Source of the DNA: Pycnopodia helianthoides | Taxonomy: Eukaryota > Echinodermata > Asteroidea > Forcipulatida > Asteriidae | DNA: 64,000 bases | Assembly (NCBI GenBank): GCA_032158295.1 | Contig: CM063258.1 | Location: forward strand, 4,822,061-4,886,060 | Direction of reading: 5' to 3' | In this document: piece by piece, positions 25,955 through 38,812 of the stretch | Layout of the letters: each line of letters opens with the position of its first letter | How positions within the stretch are numbered: the first letter of the stretch is position 1 | The notes under the pieces: model-generated | The model's input: only the letters and a program-made list of their open reading frames with translations | Told to the model about the DNA's origin: nothing | The model's database searches: none | Program-made: the position numbers and the translations under genes

Positions 25955-26289
25955 CTGCAGGAAACAGATGCAGACTGACCCCATCTTTAGTTGTTTTGCT
26001 GCATCCAGTACAAGCTCGCTACTTGGACCTACTTGCACGTGTGTTTACAACGTAAATGCAGGCAAATTCGAGGGGAGTCGATGGTCGATCGAGGCGAAGT
26101 CTGCCTCGATTGACGTCACAAAAGGGGAAAGGCGGAGTCACCCCCCCCCCCAAAAAAAAAAAAAACTTTATCTATTTTTTTACAACATATAAATCATGAC
26201 AAACAATCACTCAAAAAATTGTTTTATTGTTAATAATACTCTTATGTTTAAAAAAAAATCTATTTCCAGGTGACTTTTAAGCTGCAGTC

Positions 26290-26600
26290 ATTAAGACTCC
26301 CCGTAGCCTCCTGCTGTGTGCGTGACGTCACTAAAGCCGAGCATGCGTGACACACTAACTGAACTTTTTAGTTGGTCTGGGAAAGCCCCCTGCACATGGG
26401 GTAATGGAGCCTTCTCGTCAATCAAGCCCAATGCCCCGCAGAGGGGCCAGAGATGTTTATTTGGAGAGGAAAAAAAATGAATAGTCTTGCTCCTTTTTCC
26501 TCACAAACTCTATTATGACGAAAGTGAGGCTTGCTCTAAAGCCCCACCCCCAACTACCAACATGGATGTTTATTGGCCAAAATTACACAGACTTTGTCAA
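26290..26600 (+). repeat. Dispersed repeat family, copy 2
   Basis: A diverged copy of the 24.3-24.6 kb repeat in the same orientation, with CATGCGTGACACACTAACTG, GGGGCCAGAGATGTTTATT, AATAGTCTTGCTCC and GACGAAAGTGAGGCTTGCTC in the same order. Confidence 0.6.
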
Positions 26601-27464
26601 AAAGACTCACCCCTATATTGCGGCCTTCCAGAGGAACTTCCAGCCATGCATTTAACTGTATGTGTATTTCAAGGTAAAACCGTATAATTTTGGCTGGTAA
26701 CAGTAGGGAGTTAAACACAGCTCACGAAAAGAGAGACCTTGTACATTCCAGGGCCTTTCTGGCAGGCAAGATACTACTCTGGTCATATGGGAAATTTTAC
26801 ATGTCGTGTCATACTTTCCACATTTAGATGTGTCCTTTTCGTCATATCAAAAGTTGATAAACTCCGGACAGTGCAATATCTACAAAATATCAGATTTTAT
26901 GTTTTCTTCGATTAGGCTTTGTGCAAGTTGTACCTGCAAGAAATCCAGGCTCTGTGGCTCTTTTGTTCGCTTGGATGTCACAGGTTATTTGGGTCTTTCA
27001 TCCGTGGTTTGACATGCTAGGTTTACGAGGTCTCTCGGCAATATTTTTTTTGCTTCATACGGCGTAATTCACTTAGTAATACCGTCTGTTGGGGGTGTCA
27101 CTACGTTAAGGGGCGTGGTAGCCTTTGTCAGAATGAATGTCAACTAAATATTGGCAGACTGCCGCGTTGAGCAACCAACAACCTGAGAAAAACGCGTGAT
27201 ATCTCCTAGCACTTTATTAGTCATGTAACTTTGAATAACAATCGAAAAATACAAATTTATTTTGATGATGATCTAGGCTCACCTTGGCAACACTTCTTTT
27301 GAGAGCGCTACACAAGGTTGTGCATTTAACCGAGTGCCTCGCTTATTTTCATCACCACTTCGCTCCAGCTTCCAACCAGATCGGGTCGTGTCAAACTGCT
27401 ACACGTCTTCCAAACTTCTGAAGTCACGATTCTTAACTAGGTGAGTGGTAAGACAACAGTTGAT

Positions 27465-29508
27465 CAGGCGCGGTTCTAGAGCCACAATTTTAGGGGGGCT
27501 AGACCTTTTGCACGTGACGTCACCCTCTAATTTTCGCTACTGCTATTTCTTTTTGGGAGTCGAAAAGGAACATATAAACAGCGCATTTTTCATGTATTTG
27601 TCGCATAATAAGTAGAAAGATACAATAATCATACAACACATGATGCAGTTGCGTGCAAACTATTTTGACTCCAAAACGGTAGACAGAACAAAAGCTCGCA
27701 GTGGTTTAACGAATTTGATTGAGAATATTATGGGATGTTTACAGAGGGAAGAGTGAAATCATATGTAGCCGTGTGCAATCAAGTCAGGATGAGATCATGT
27801 GGCCACAAAAAATATTTTGATGGTATTCGATATAAGAATCTTATAGAAAGGTTTTATTAATGGACAAGCAAAGAAAAAAATAGGACCGGGACGCACTCAA
27901 AATGTTCAAAAAGCATACAAATTTGTCAGTTATGAAGATTCTCTCCGTGACGGGTGAGAATCATGTATTGAAAGGCAAGCTTTAAAAAACATTTGAGGCG
28001 TCAAGTATAGTTCTTTATAAAAAACGGGGAGGGGGAAAGGAAGGGCAAAAAATCGCCGGAAGCCCGGGGATGGACGGAATGGAGGGAGGGAGGGTGGTGA
28101 GAGAGAGAGAGAGAGAGAGTGGAGACCGTATAAGGCCAGGTAAACAAAGTAACATATTTCTCGTCTGGACTTTTTCAAAAAGAGGAGGCAGGGCGTTACT
28201 ATTGACTATTTTCCATTTTTTAAATATATTTTATCCATTTATCCATATATTTTATATACAGAACTATACTTGACGCCTCAAATGTTTTTTAAAGCTTGCC
28301 AAATACTAAATACGGCTGGCCAAGGTATATTTATTCACATTTTTTTCTATTTGAGTATACTGATGCAATGTATGACAAAACAAATGATTTGTATTTTTAG
28401 TCCACTTTCTAAGCAAGTTTCAACATTCAAAAACAGTGAAATGTACATGTGTTCAATATTATTTATATCGCGAACATCACAATTGAGGTAGAAAAGTCGA
28501 CGCCGGGCTCATGCAGCGATCTGTGGCTCATACTCAAATACTCTTCGCATGCGATGTTAAGTTAAGAATACTTAAGTTGAAAAAAGTATAGACAAATTCT
28601 TAGTCAAAAATAAACCAAGGAACTTCGTTTTTTCGAATTTTCCTTTTTTTCTCCCCCCCCCCCGTTTCCCCCTTTTTGTTATAAAATAGTAGACAAGAAA
28701 AGAAAAGCAAAGAGGCGGAAGCCAAAAAGGAGGCGTGCGGGGACGAGAAACGTGTTACTTTTGTTACTTGGCCTAACCAGTCTGCAGCGAATTAGTGATG
28801 TGTTAATTGGAGTGCGGAAAAATGGAAACTATTATCTCCAGAGGTAGCCATCGAGAGATAAATAGGCAGAGAAACGTTGTTAAAACTAATGTAACATGGC
28901 TCTGGTGTGGTCTCGTAATCAACCATCCTATGACTGTTTTTTGTTTAAGTGGGAGACAAAGGTCTCTGTTTTTGAAAAGTCAAAAGGCGATGTTTAAAAC
29001 AGACATTTTCTTTGATGTTTTCAAGCCTCCTTATACTCTAATAGAAAAAGGGAAGGCTTTTAGGAAGGGAGGGGAGGGGGGGGGGAAGAGGTTAGAACTT
29101 ACTAAAAAGAACATTGTTCCGGTGATAATATGTTGAGCCACTTGTGTTTTATCACCGCATCGTCATTTCCAAACTGAGATTGGTTTTTATGTTCATGTAA
29201 TACAAAACAAAACAAGGCGGAAGCGCGCGCCGGCGGAAACCGCAAATTCTAAGCACCGCGCTTGTCCCTGTCCAATATGAAACATTTAACCGTACAAGTC
29301 ATGTAGTCTGGGCCAAGACTTATAGTATGTGAAAAGACCGTGCAAATCTATTCATTTTTATTTTTAATAAAGATCCAGTATTTTCCAGCTTTTATCTTCT
29401 TCTTCTTTTTTTCCCTTGCACTTTTTTTGGGGGGGTAGACAAAAAAAAAATTGGGGGGGGGGGGGGCTTTAGCCCCCCCCCCCTATCCCCCCCGTAGAAC
29501 CGCGCCTG
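27465..29508. mobile_element. Non-autonomous hAT-like element, copy 2 (with nested insertion)
   Basis: The same CAGGCGCGGTTCTA ends as copy 1, with a perfect 8-bp target duplication CAGTTGAT (27457-27464 and 29509-29516). It is longer than copy 1 because it keeps extra internal sequence (27540-28000) and carries the insertion at 28134-28773. No transposase frame is seen. Confidence 0.9.
28134..28773. mobile_element. Harbinger-like MITE copy B, nested in an hAT element
   Basis: Terminal repeats GGCCAGGTAAC and GTTACTTGGCC are flanked by TAA on both sides (28131-28133 and 28774-28776). The related hAT copy at 16064-17024 has the unoccupied site (near 16285-16295), which confirms an insertion. 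A 3-bp TAA duplication fits PIF/Harbinger. It also contains an inverted scrap of the host element near 28260-28305. Confidence 0.75.
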
Positions 29509-29908
29509 CAGTTGATGCTTGTCCATACTAATTATTTTTTTCATTGGTCTATACACATAATGGGCCTCTATATTTAACGCTCAACTCTACAGTATGTAAA
29601 GCTGCCATACTTCTTAAAAACAGATGGAGTCCTCAGAAAAGTGAGCAAAAATTATTACTGGTCCCCATCCTCGCGTTGAAACAGCGCATCAGTGTTATTT
29701 CCCTAAACACCACCAACAAGAAATATGAACTGCGATAGACTAAGGGTACAGTTTTGTATAAAGTTATGTTTAGGGTTAAAACACAATGACATGGCATTCA
29801 CTTTTATATTTCGTATTAACTAATCTCCGCTTCACGACTTAAATCTGAATAAATATAGCTGAAGAAAGCCAACCACGCAGGAGCAATTTTTTAGCAAGGA
29901 TCCCTTGC

Positions 29909-30300
29909 TTAAAGAAACATTACAGAATTGTTAAGAAATGAACTTGTAAAATATACTTTTTGATCACAGATTTACATAAAACTTACACGGTCTAATGATG
30001 ATGATAGTAAACAACATCCCTTGAAATATTTCTGTCCGAAACGCCATATATGATGAGAAATGAATAAACTAATTTTCCGATTGGAGTTTATCGCTCAGTG
30101 AGCGTTTTATTCATTTGTTGAATCTATATGATTTCATGCAAATGTGTAATCGGTTTTCACTATTTTCTCGTGACCCAGATGGCCGATTGATCTCAAACTT
30201 CCACAGGTTTGTCAGTTTATGTATATGGTGGATCACATAAAGTGCTTGCACTGCCAGCAACTGTTTGGTTAGCAAAACCAATTCTGTAATGTTCCTTTAA
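29909..30300. mobile_element. TTAA-flanked MITE family A, copy 1
   Basis: Bounded by TTAA at both ends, with terminal repeats AAAGAAACATTACAGAATTG and CCAATTCTGTAATGTTCCTT. The centre carries GTTTATCGCTCAGTGAGCGT, a small palindrome. TTAA duplications suggest a piggyBac-type transposase supplied in trans. Confidence 0.85.
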
Positions 30301-30336
30301 TTTTAGCATGGTTGAGAGAAGAAAACAAATTCAAAT

Positions 30337-30545
30337 CGTGTGAAAGGACAACAATGTTTAGACTGTCTGATGTCCGTATTAAAGGACGGCAAATTTAAGA
30401 AGATTTCTCGTTAGGGACCTTGGATAGTCCAAACATTGTTGTCCTGTCACACGAAGTGCTATTTGCTCTCGTGTGAAAAAGGGCTTTACTGAGTACCTCA
30501 GCTATGACCAGGAAACCATCAGTTCATTGTACAGCCCTCTTAGAA
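30337..30545. repeat. Hairpin repeat with a second copy at the window end
   Basis: TCGTGTGAAAGGACAACAAT (30337) is inverted as ATTGTTGTCCTGTCACACGA (ending 30454). The following block, AAAAAGGGCTTTAC through ATTGTACAGCCCT, recurs at 63925-63995, so the same family continues beyond the right edge of the window. Confidence 0.6.
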
Positions 30546-30707
30546 AATAATATGAAAAGAATGAAGAAGCAAATAAGTGCCTGCGATCAGTGCATTCTCT
30601 TTCCATTATTTTACGGTAAAAAGTGATTACAAATATATATTGATCAAACTTTGTTTCAACACAGGGTACCGGTACCAAGTAATAAAATCGTTTCCAGATC
30701 AATGAGT

Positions 30708-31910
30708 ACACACACAGAAAAAATTACACAGGTTGTGTAAAATTTTACAAATTTGCAATGTTGTATACGAACCTCCTAATTGTTTGGTAAAGTTTTACAT
30801 AATGCAGGTTGGGTAAAAGTTTTCATAAAAATTGTGTAAATATTTACTTCAAAAATCAGTAAAGAACTTTACCTCTTTTCTAGGTAAACATGAATTAAGT
30901 AAGCTTTACTGAATTAATTGGTAAAAGATACTTATTGTTTGTGTTGAATACTAGACTTTTACCCAATTTAAAGGTAATTCTTTACCGTTTGACCTTGTAA
31001 ACTGTTACTAAATTATTTTGTTTATCATAAAATTGATTTGATATTTATTATGATTCCGATGCATCCTGATGCTGTAGGTAGCAAAAAGGTCAATCTTGAA
31101 ACATGATCGATGTTTATTTTGCAAAACTCTACGCTGTCTCATCAGTCAGCTGCAAGGCAGATGTCTCATCTGAAAACATAACAATAAAACACCCAGTTTT
31201 TTGTTTATTACAATTTTTTATTAATATTATTTGGGTTGGTTTCAATGTCTTAGTTTTATACTCTGTAGGGTTTTCTTAGTGGCTGTCTCAGCTAGAAAAG
31301 GGCTGAAAGGTACAGGAGCATCTCAATATTGTTCAAGTTTTAGAACACGGTCGAGTACAATATAGCAATAGCATGTTATTTTGTCACTGTGTACCTTTTA
31401 CGTACATACTTGCATGCTCTCCCACAGACACTCTCACCCACAATCTGCGACTATACATTTTGCAGGCTTTAAACTGTATTCTGTTCTTATTAAAAATGCT
31501 ATAAAGTAGACCTATGTAGTAGTTTACCTTCAAATGTCTGCAAAAGCTGTCAAATTCCCAGTCTGCAAGGTTTTTCGTCCTTGTTTCTATCCTGAAGTGC
31601 GACGTCAGACGCCCGTCACGATTTAACAGTGAAAAGCACATGCTAATGGCGTCCGTACTCTTTAAGTATGTAACCTTTACACAATACCTGACAACCTTTA
31701 CGTTAATACTGTAAAAATTACATGATCAATGTAAAACTTGACAAAAGTTTTGTAAAAGCATAACATTACATATAAGTTATGTAACTTAAAATTTACCAAT
31801 GAGTTATGTATTTGAGTTTGGTAAATTTTTACATAAATCGTGTAATATTGTACAAAACTTTTTTACCAATTTATTTTTACCATTCATTTTGTGTGTGTAA
31901 TATCTTCTGA
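30708..31910. mobile_element. Element with GTAAA/TTTAC subterminal repeats
   Basis: ACACACACAGAAAA at the left faces TTTTGTGTGTGT at the right. Many dispersed GTAAA, TTACA and TGTAAAATTTTAC words crowd the first and last 250 bp in both orientations, a pattern of transposase-binding subterminal repeats. The middle (31000-31650) is plain unique-looking sequence. Confidence 0.5.
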
Positions 31911-31940
31911 CCTCCCTTCTTCTTCTTATTTCCCTCTCAG

Positions 31941-31976
31941 CTTAAAACAGTTGACGTCTTCAAGATGGCAGGAAAG
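31941..31976 (+). CDS. Short splice-bounded exon, possible first coding exon or crystallin continuation
   Basis: A strong pyrimidine tract ending CTCTCAG precedes this 36-nt segment and GTAAGT follows. Read from its first base it gives LKTVDVFKMAGK; the ATG at 31965 would give a MAGK start. Phase 0 at its start fits the phase 0 end of the crystallin exon at 19530, and CTCTTTAAAG-type repeats fill the gap, so it could continue that gene. It could equally be the first coding exon of a gene to the right. No other exon is recognised. Confidence 0.35.
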
Positions 31977-32372
31977 GTAAGTAGTTGTGTACCTATCGGT
32001 CTTTTTGGTTTTCGTAAATTGTCATTAAGATTAGGTTTAAATATCCATTAATAGCAACACAAAAAGAAAAGCAAGGAATAATGGGAAGGTATCCAAAAAA
32101 AAAAAAAAAAAAATTATAGCCAATCAAAGTTATTAGTTTACAAACAGTAGTAAAGTAGTTAGGACAAAAGGATTGACAGTGAAAGGGTGATTAATGGACC
32201 ATTGAAGGTGGTAACTGCTATCTGGGTAATGCAGGAGAAATGAATAAAAAGGACAGGATTAGAGGGCAAGCTGCATATAATATTATGTATAAAACTAGTA
32301 TAGGGAAGATGGCCTTAGCTTCCGATTCAAACCGGACCTTCGTAAGAGGCATAAACATGCGTAAAAAAAAAC

Positions 32373-32673
<301 letters not shown>

Positions 32674-33089
32674 CTGTCTTTCCACTAATACGACGACCGC
32701 AGAAAAAAGTGGTCATACGACGTCCACCTACAATTTTATGATGTTAGGTATTGTTTTATGTAAGGAAACAATCGTCTTTACCTAGAAAGGCATTTCACTT
32801 TCACAGCTTTGGTCTTGTATATTTAGTTTGCACATTGTAGGGGTTTTGCCGATTTTTTGGTGGGCGGGTAATTCAAAAAAGCGTTCCAAACTGTTTGTAA
32901 ACCAATACAACGACCGGTGGCAAATGCTGGACCTAATTTATGGTCTGGCGCCCTCAAGTGGCCGAATCCATCTAGTTTTGTAGCACTGTTCGTACCGTAA
33001 AAAGGGGATTTTCAGCTTATAAATTGTGATTTAAGCCGCTTTTCTGATCAAAGAATTGACGTTCTTTAAAATGTGTTTTGTTTAATTAA

Positions 33090-33590
33090 CCGTGCGTGAC
33101 ACCATCAACAACAACAAAAACGCACGCTTACGCCATCGAACTGTGATCTACTGTCCGTTTGTATTTGACGTAATTCATTTTTTTGGAGAACCCAATTACT
33201 TTCAAATTGCCCAAAACCTTTACATATAGGGCTAGACCCTTTTGACTAAATGAAACAAATAAAAGCACTATAATTTGAAAGGGGGCCACATTAGTCTATG
33301 TGTATGTTTATACCATATGGTTCAATTTACCTAATGTGGCCATTAGCCAAAATGATGAAAAATGGCCAACAATTTCTCAGGGAATTCCGGGAGAGCTGGT
33401 TATTGATGGACTTTTTGGGGTGAAAAAGACCCCGGATAGTAACAAGACATTTACCATGCTATTTGGCTAGGTGTAGATGGGGAACCTGTAATATTATGAG
33501 ATTTAAAAAAAGAAAAAATTGCGGAGTACTGATTAATTAATTAAAAACGGACAGTGGACTACAGTTCGATGGCATCACGCAAATTCTATT
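33090..33590. repeat. Inverted repeat pair, probable MITE
   Basis: GCCATCGAACTGTGATCTAC near 33133 pairs with the inverse of GTGGACTACAGTTCGATGGC near 33553; both are followed by the TGTCCGT motif. The ends are not exactly placed. Confidence 0.5.
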
Positions 33591-34229
33591 ATTTAAAATA
33601 CTTTCTAAATAAAAGTAATAAATCTTTGTAATAACAATAATAACATTAAAAATGATGTGCTTATATTTTGGAGAAACGCATCTCGGAGACCCCCAAAACC
33701 AATCTTCATTTCTTTTCTTTGATGGAGCTTGTTTTGATCAGTTCCCCTCCTTCTTAAAACTTAGAACATTTTGGGAAACGCATACACACTCTATATGAAT
33801 AGTGGGGTCCGGCGCCCATCGAGGGCTCGCATAGGACCCTGAGATGGTTTGAATAAAAAAAATGTAATCCTTGGTAAAGGTTCAGCTTTTCTTGGTTAGG
33901 CCTATCTTTTGCGGAAAAGTTTAATTCATGTTTTTTTTTTTTTCCAATCATTTTTAGTCTCTGACACTTCCTTACACGAATTTTACAGCATAATGACTAT
34001 TTTAAAGTTGTTGTTTTTGTTTTGTTTTTTAGCTTAGGCTACTTGTGAATAATTATTTAATCATTTGCTGAGCACAGGATCACTTCACTTTGTGTACTTA
34101 TTTCATATATTTGGCTTCTTTGTTTAGTGCTTGGCAACATTGGGTGGGGGTGACAGGACATCAGTATGCCCCATCTAGGTATGCCCCATGGCACACGAGT
34201 TTGGCTCCACCCCCCCCCCTCCATCACCG

Positions 34230-36620
34230 CAGAGGAATAATGGAATCATGGTTATTTTCATATAACTGCCCTCCAGGTCCCAATCACGGCATTCATCGAA
34301 GTCCCCTTTTCTCTGAAGATAACTCCCGAATAAATCTGATAGATGATTTAGCCGCCAAAGGACGACCGCCGAATAAAAACTGAATGAAACTACTATTGTA
34401 GTATCAGCCGCCATAGGACGACCAATTTGAACAACCGTGCATGCTCAATGTGGGACAAAGTGTCCTCTAAGGATGGTGGGGGTGGTGGTGTGTGTGTGTT
34501 TGTGTTGGGGGGGGGGGATGATTGTGTGGGCCACCCAAATCAAAAAGTGTGAGTGTAACGCCCCTCCCTTCCCAACCCCAACCCCAGTTTTTGTGCGTCT
34601 GAACATCTCAGCCGCCATAAGACGACCAGTCAATAAAACTCCGTTCTTAGAACGACCATGACCAATTTGAACAATTATGGCACACAATTTGAGTATGATC
34701 AACCAAACTCCCCGCTGAGGAATATCATGGTTATTTTTTATATTAACTGCAATTTAGGCCCCAGTCACGGGATTCATCATAGGCCTTCGTCCCTTTTTCT
34801 CTGAGGGTCACCACAGTAAATATAATTCCCGAATATCTGATTGATAGTTGATTTAGTCGCCATAGGACGACCGCCCAATAAAAAGCCGTTCTTAGAACGA
34901 CCAATCATTTGAAGTTCAGTCTTAAGTCGACCAAGACCAATTTGAACACGAGTTTGATCTCAAACCGCCAACCACATTAAAAAAAACATTGAATTATATT
35001 ATATTTTATTTGTATTAATTAATTTATTTATTTTTGGCATCAAAGAACCCCTTATTACAATCTGAGTATCAAATCTGGAATTAACTGATGATTCCTGGAT
35101 GGATCTGCTATAGTATTAGCCGCCATAGGACGACCGGCCTATATACAAGAACCCGTCTTGGTTAAGGATGGTCGTGGTGGTGGTGGTATACGTAATTATG
35201 TCCGCTAGAACATTTGAACATCTCAGCCGCCATAACCGATACAAACTCCGTTCTTAGAACGACCAGTCAAGTGAAATTCAGTCTTATGTCGACCAAGACC
35301 AATGCGAAAGTCCATGGCACACGAGTATGACCCAACCCCCCTCCATCCCCGCAGAGGAATCATTAAAGGAACACGTTGCCTTCAAATCTCTGAAATCTCA
35401 TGAAATTTTACTGTTTGGAGGTGTTCCTTATACTTATTAAGAGTTGTTCTTGCAATAAAACACCTTTAATGTGTTATAATTAGTGAATGGTAATTAAAAA
35501 AAACAAACATTGACCTCTGATCCCCGAGACATGTCCTGCGAAATGTATACGTTTTTCAAGCCGTCAATACGATCGTCGATGCAATAACGGTAACGGGTAC
35601 CAGACCTTCTTACACCACACAAAGCATCGGTGTTACTAGGTTGGCCCCGCTAAAATCTTACATTGTACGAGAACCCTGTCTTCGCGTCGTCTACTGTACT
35701 GCAGCATGCAGGGGGAGGTCTATGGGTGGTATGGCCGCGGGGTTTTGCTTCTGCTGGTACGTCCCTGGACGCCCGGACGGACCGAGACGTGGGGACTTGC
35801 TACTTAATTATTTAACGTAGGCCTATGTTTTTTCTTTCTTTTTTCATTCATTTATTAACTGGATATTTATTGGAATACAATAAACAGATGGTAATCGTAA
35901 CATTTTTAATAAAATAATTGCTCAGTCGTAGTTCAACAGCTACGACTGGAAATAAGACTAATGGAATTTGTCCGCCATTTATGGGAGTCAAAATCTCCCA
36001 TAAATGGCGGAGCGTTTTGTTTCGCGAAAGTTATCAAAAGCGAAGCATTTCCAAGGCACGTTTGTGTGGATCATTATATTCTTCTTTTAAACATCTTTCC
36101 GACAGTGCTCATTATACATCAAACGCTTGTTATAGCCCAAAAGCGCCCAACAGCGCCCAGCAGCGACCAACCCGAAGGCAACGTGTTCCTTTAACTGCAT
36201 GCCCTGCAGGCCCCAATCACGGGATTCTTCGAAGACCCTTTTACTCGGAAGAAATTCCCGAATATCTGATAGTTGATTTAGCCGCCATAGGACGACCGCC
36301 CAATAAAAAGCCGTTCTTAGAACGACCAATCATTTGAAGTTCAGTCTTAAGTCGACCAAGACCAATTTAAACAACCATAGGCTACCGCACGAGTGTGATC
36401 CAAAACCACCGACCAGGAGCAAGGAATCATTGTTATTTCCATTTCCGCCTTGACGGGATCCTTGCATCAAAGTCCTTATATATTACAATCTCTGAGTATC
36501 AAATCTGGAAATAACTGATGATCCCTGAATTAATCTGCGATATTATTAGCCGTCATAGGACGACCGTCCTTTATACAAGAACGTTCACTTCTTTGGAACC
36601 CCATAAGTTGACGACCAAAT
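34230..36620 (+). repeat. GCCGCCATAGGACGACC repeat cluster, first block
   Basis: Diverged units contain CAGGCCCCAATCACGGGATTC, the core GCCGCCATAGGACGACC, CCGTTCTTAGAACGACC and AAGTCGACCAAGACCAATTT. Cores lie near 34350, 34406, 34611, 34857, 35120, 36281 and 36549. The block is split by the TTAA element at 35363-36194. Unit lengths vary, so it is a broken array rather than a clean satellite. Confidence 0.8.
35363..36194. mobile_element. TTAA-flanked MITE family B
   Basis: TTAA lies at both ends, with terminal repeats AAAGGAACACGTTGCCTT and AAGGCAACGTGTTCCTTT. Inside is a long hairpin made of GCCATTTATGGGAG and its inverse near 35970-36012. It sits within a copy of the GACGACC repeat (the host sequence resumes with TGCAGGCCCCAATCACGGG), so it inserted later. 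No coding sequence. Confidence 0.85.
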
Positions 36621-36622
36621 TT

Positions 36623-36773
36623 TTATTATAAGAATAAACTTTTCTGTGATTTCATATGGGGGGCAAGAGGGGGGGGGGCAGCAAGAGGGGGGCGCAGGCC
36701 CCTCCCCCTGCCACCCTGCCCCCCCCCTCTTGCCCCCCATATGAAATCACAGAAAAGTTTATTCTTATAATAA
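36623..36773. repeat. Near-perfect 150-bp palindrome
   Basis: The left arm (TTATTATAAGAATAAACTTT..., then ATATGGGGGGCAAGAGGGG) is mirrored by the right arm, with arms of about 60 bases and a short GC-rich centre. It would form a long hairpin in single strands or RNA. It sits right after a copy of the GACGACC repeat. Confidence 0.85.
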
Positions 36774-37371
36774 ATAAATAGTTTAAGGCTGCATTAATGC
36801 TGCCGTAAAAAGTAAAACTTGTATTCACATCAGTATGTCATGATGCAATTGGTGCTCGATATGGGGCAGAGGGAACCCCCCCTTCCTATTGTGTCTTCAT
36901 TGTGTGCTTGGAATCTCATGAATTCTTTTGAGGATTTAAGGGGGGGGGGTAGTTCTATACAAGAGGAAACTAGTGTGTATGGGAACATTGGGGGGGACCC
37001 CTCTACCCTATATCGGGCAGGCTATATCACGATGTGGCCTATAACGCAGTCATGACAAATGCATGGAAACGTGCGCACAAACGATCGTATTGGCGGTAAA
37101 TGTACGTTGTGGTTTGCGGTTACAGAGAGTGCAGGAAGTCACAAAGTTCAGTTTGATGTGGGGCTGAACGCTGACCAATATCTCTGTTAGCACAATGTGG
37201 TCAGAGAGATTTAAACAGCAAAATGGCCGGCGAAAAAAGTTAGCTCAGACCATTCTCCATATCAAAGCGCTCGTCTTTGCCTCGTGCTCCAACACCCAAG
37301 AGGCAGAGTCGGGAAAATACAGAAGATTATGATTCTGATGTTGGTAATCACTGTTGGTAATTTAATCCTTG

Positions 37372-38812
37372 CAAGGGCGTCGATTGCTACTGAAAAGTAG
37401 GGGGGACGGGCGAGCAAGTCATGAAAATTTTTTCGTTTTTCTTTTGTTTTAATTGATATTTTGTTTGTGTGTAGGGGAAAAGTGAATCATACTTGTAGCC
37501 TTGTGTAAACAGACCATTAAGATGAGACTAGTGTGCCCACAAACAAATATTTGGATGGTTTTGTATTTCAAGCATCATTAGAGTGTTTTTAGAGGACTAA
37601 AGCACACAAAATAGTAGTACCGGAGCTTACTCAAACTGTTCAAAAAGCTTTAGTTATAGTAATTTATAAAATTCTTCCCTTGTTAATGGAGAACCATGTG
37701 TGGAAACTAAAGCTTTAAAGAACGTATGAGGCGATATGTGTAGTTCTTAATAGGGAAGGGGGTTGTGGTTAAGTTAAAGGGAAAAACCAGAAGGGGAACA
37801 GATGTTGGTAGGGGAGGGGTCTGGAAAGGATGGTTTGTGTGAAGAGGAGACTGCCAAAATAAACTTGAGTGAAATCATGGAGGAATAGTGAAATGCACCG
37901 TGGAGCGGGAAATTCGGAACCAGATCCGGTGCTAGCAAAGATAGATTGGCAGCTAGAGGGAGTGAAGGGAAGACACATGTCGGTGTGGTCTCTGGTAGTA
38001 AATCATCCCCTGACAGTTTGGATGTTGCTTTTTGGTGGACAACAAGTGTCTCCGTTATCCAAGTACTCAAGGCAATGGTTAAAACAGAGCTAATTTTTGA
38101 TTTTTTTTATGTAACCACATGAAGGAAAGAGAGGGGTTGTTTTGGGTTTTTTTAAAGGGGGGTGGAAGGGGAAGGGGTTGTTTGAACTCACTAAAAAGAA
38201 CCTTTTTTCCTGTTGGGACGTAGCCACTGAAAATAACTTTATAGTATCCATTTTAATGTGCTTCGGGAGTCCGGCGTTTATCGTGTGTCTTCGAAAAAAC
38301 ACTGCTTCTTCGACAAATCTTGTCATGGCCGAAAATGCACTACATTGTGTGCATTGTGCGATTGTAACAAAATGTAACACATTTGCACGTGCGCGCACAC
38401 ACAGACTTTCTTTGTGGAGGGATCATGTACCGTACATTATAGCATACACAAATGACGCATAACTTGAATGCTAACAAGGTATTTAAGCGGAATTTTGGCT
38501 TTTATATATGTCTTGGACGAAACTTGTTGGTTATTGTCTGTATTATAGAAATGGAAAATGGGCCCAAAATACCATTCTGCGCGTGGTCCATCAGAGCCAA
38601 ATAAGAAAATAAAGAAAACATTTTAACGTTTAATGTTCGATAGTTTTATTTTAACAAAAATTGTAATGAAATATTGAATCAAGGAAATGGTGTATATTTT
38701 TATATTTTGTTGCATATTTCTGATGAACAGTCAATCAAAAAGTGGGGGGGGGGGTGACATCTGATATGCTGATATGCTGATATGCTGGTCCCCCCACCCA
38801 TCGACGCCCTTG
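37372..38812. mobile_element. Non-autonomous hAT-like element, second family
   Basis: Ends CAAGGGCGTCGAT and ATCGACGCCCTTG are flanked by a perfect 8-bp duplication AATCCTTG (37364-37371 and 38813-38820). Internal blocks (TGTGCCCACAAACAAATATT..., ATGAGGCGATATGTGTAGTTC) resemble parts of copy 2 above, so the two families are related. A (TGATATGC)3 run lies near the right end. No transposase is visible. Confidence 0.9.

Noticed and set aside
34230..36620. GACGACC repeats considered as a CRISPR-like array
   Set aside because: Irregular spacing, units diverged and several hundred bases long, eukaryotic context.
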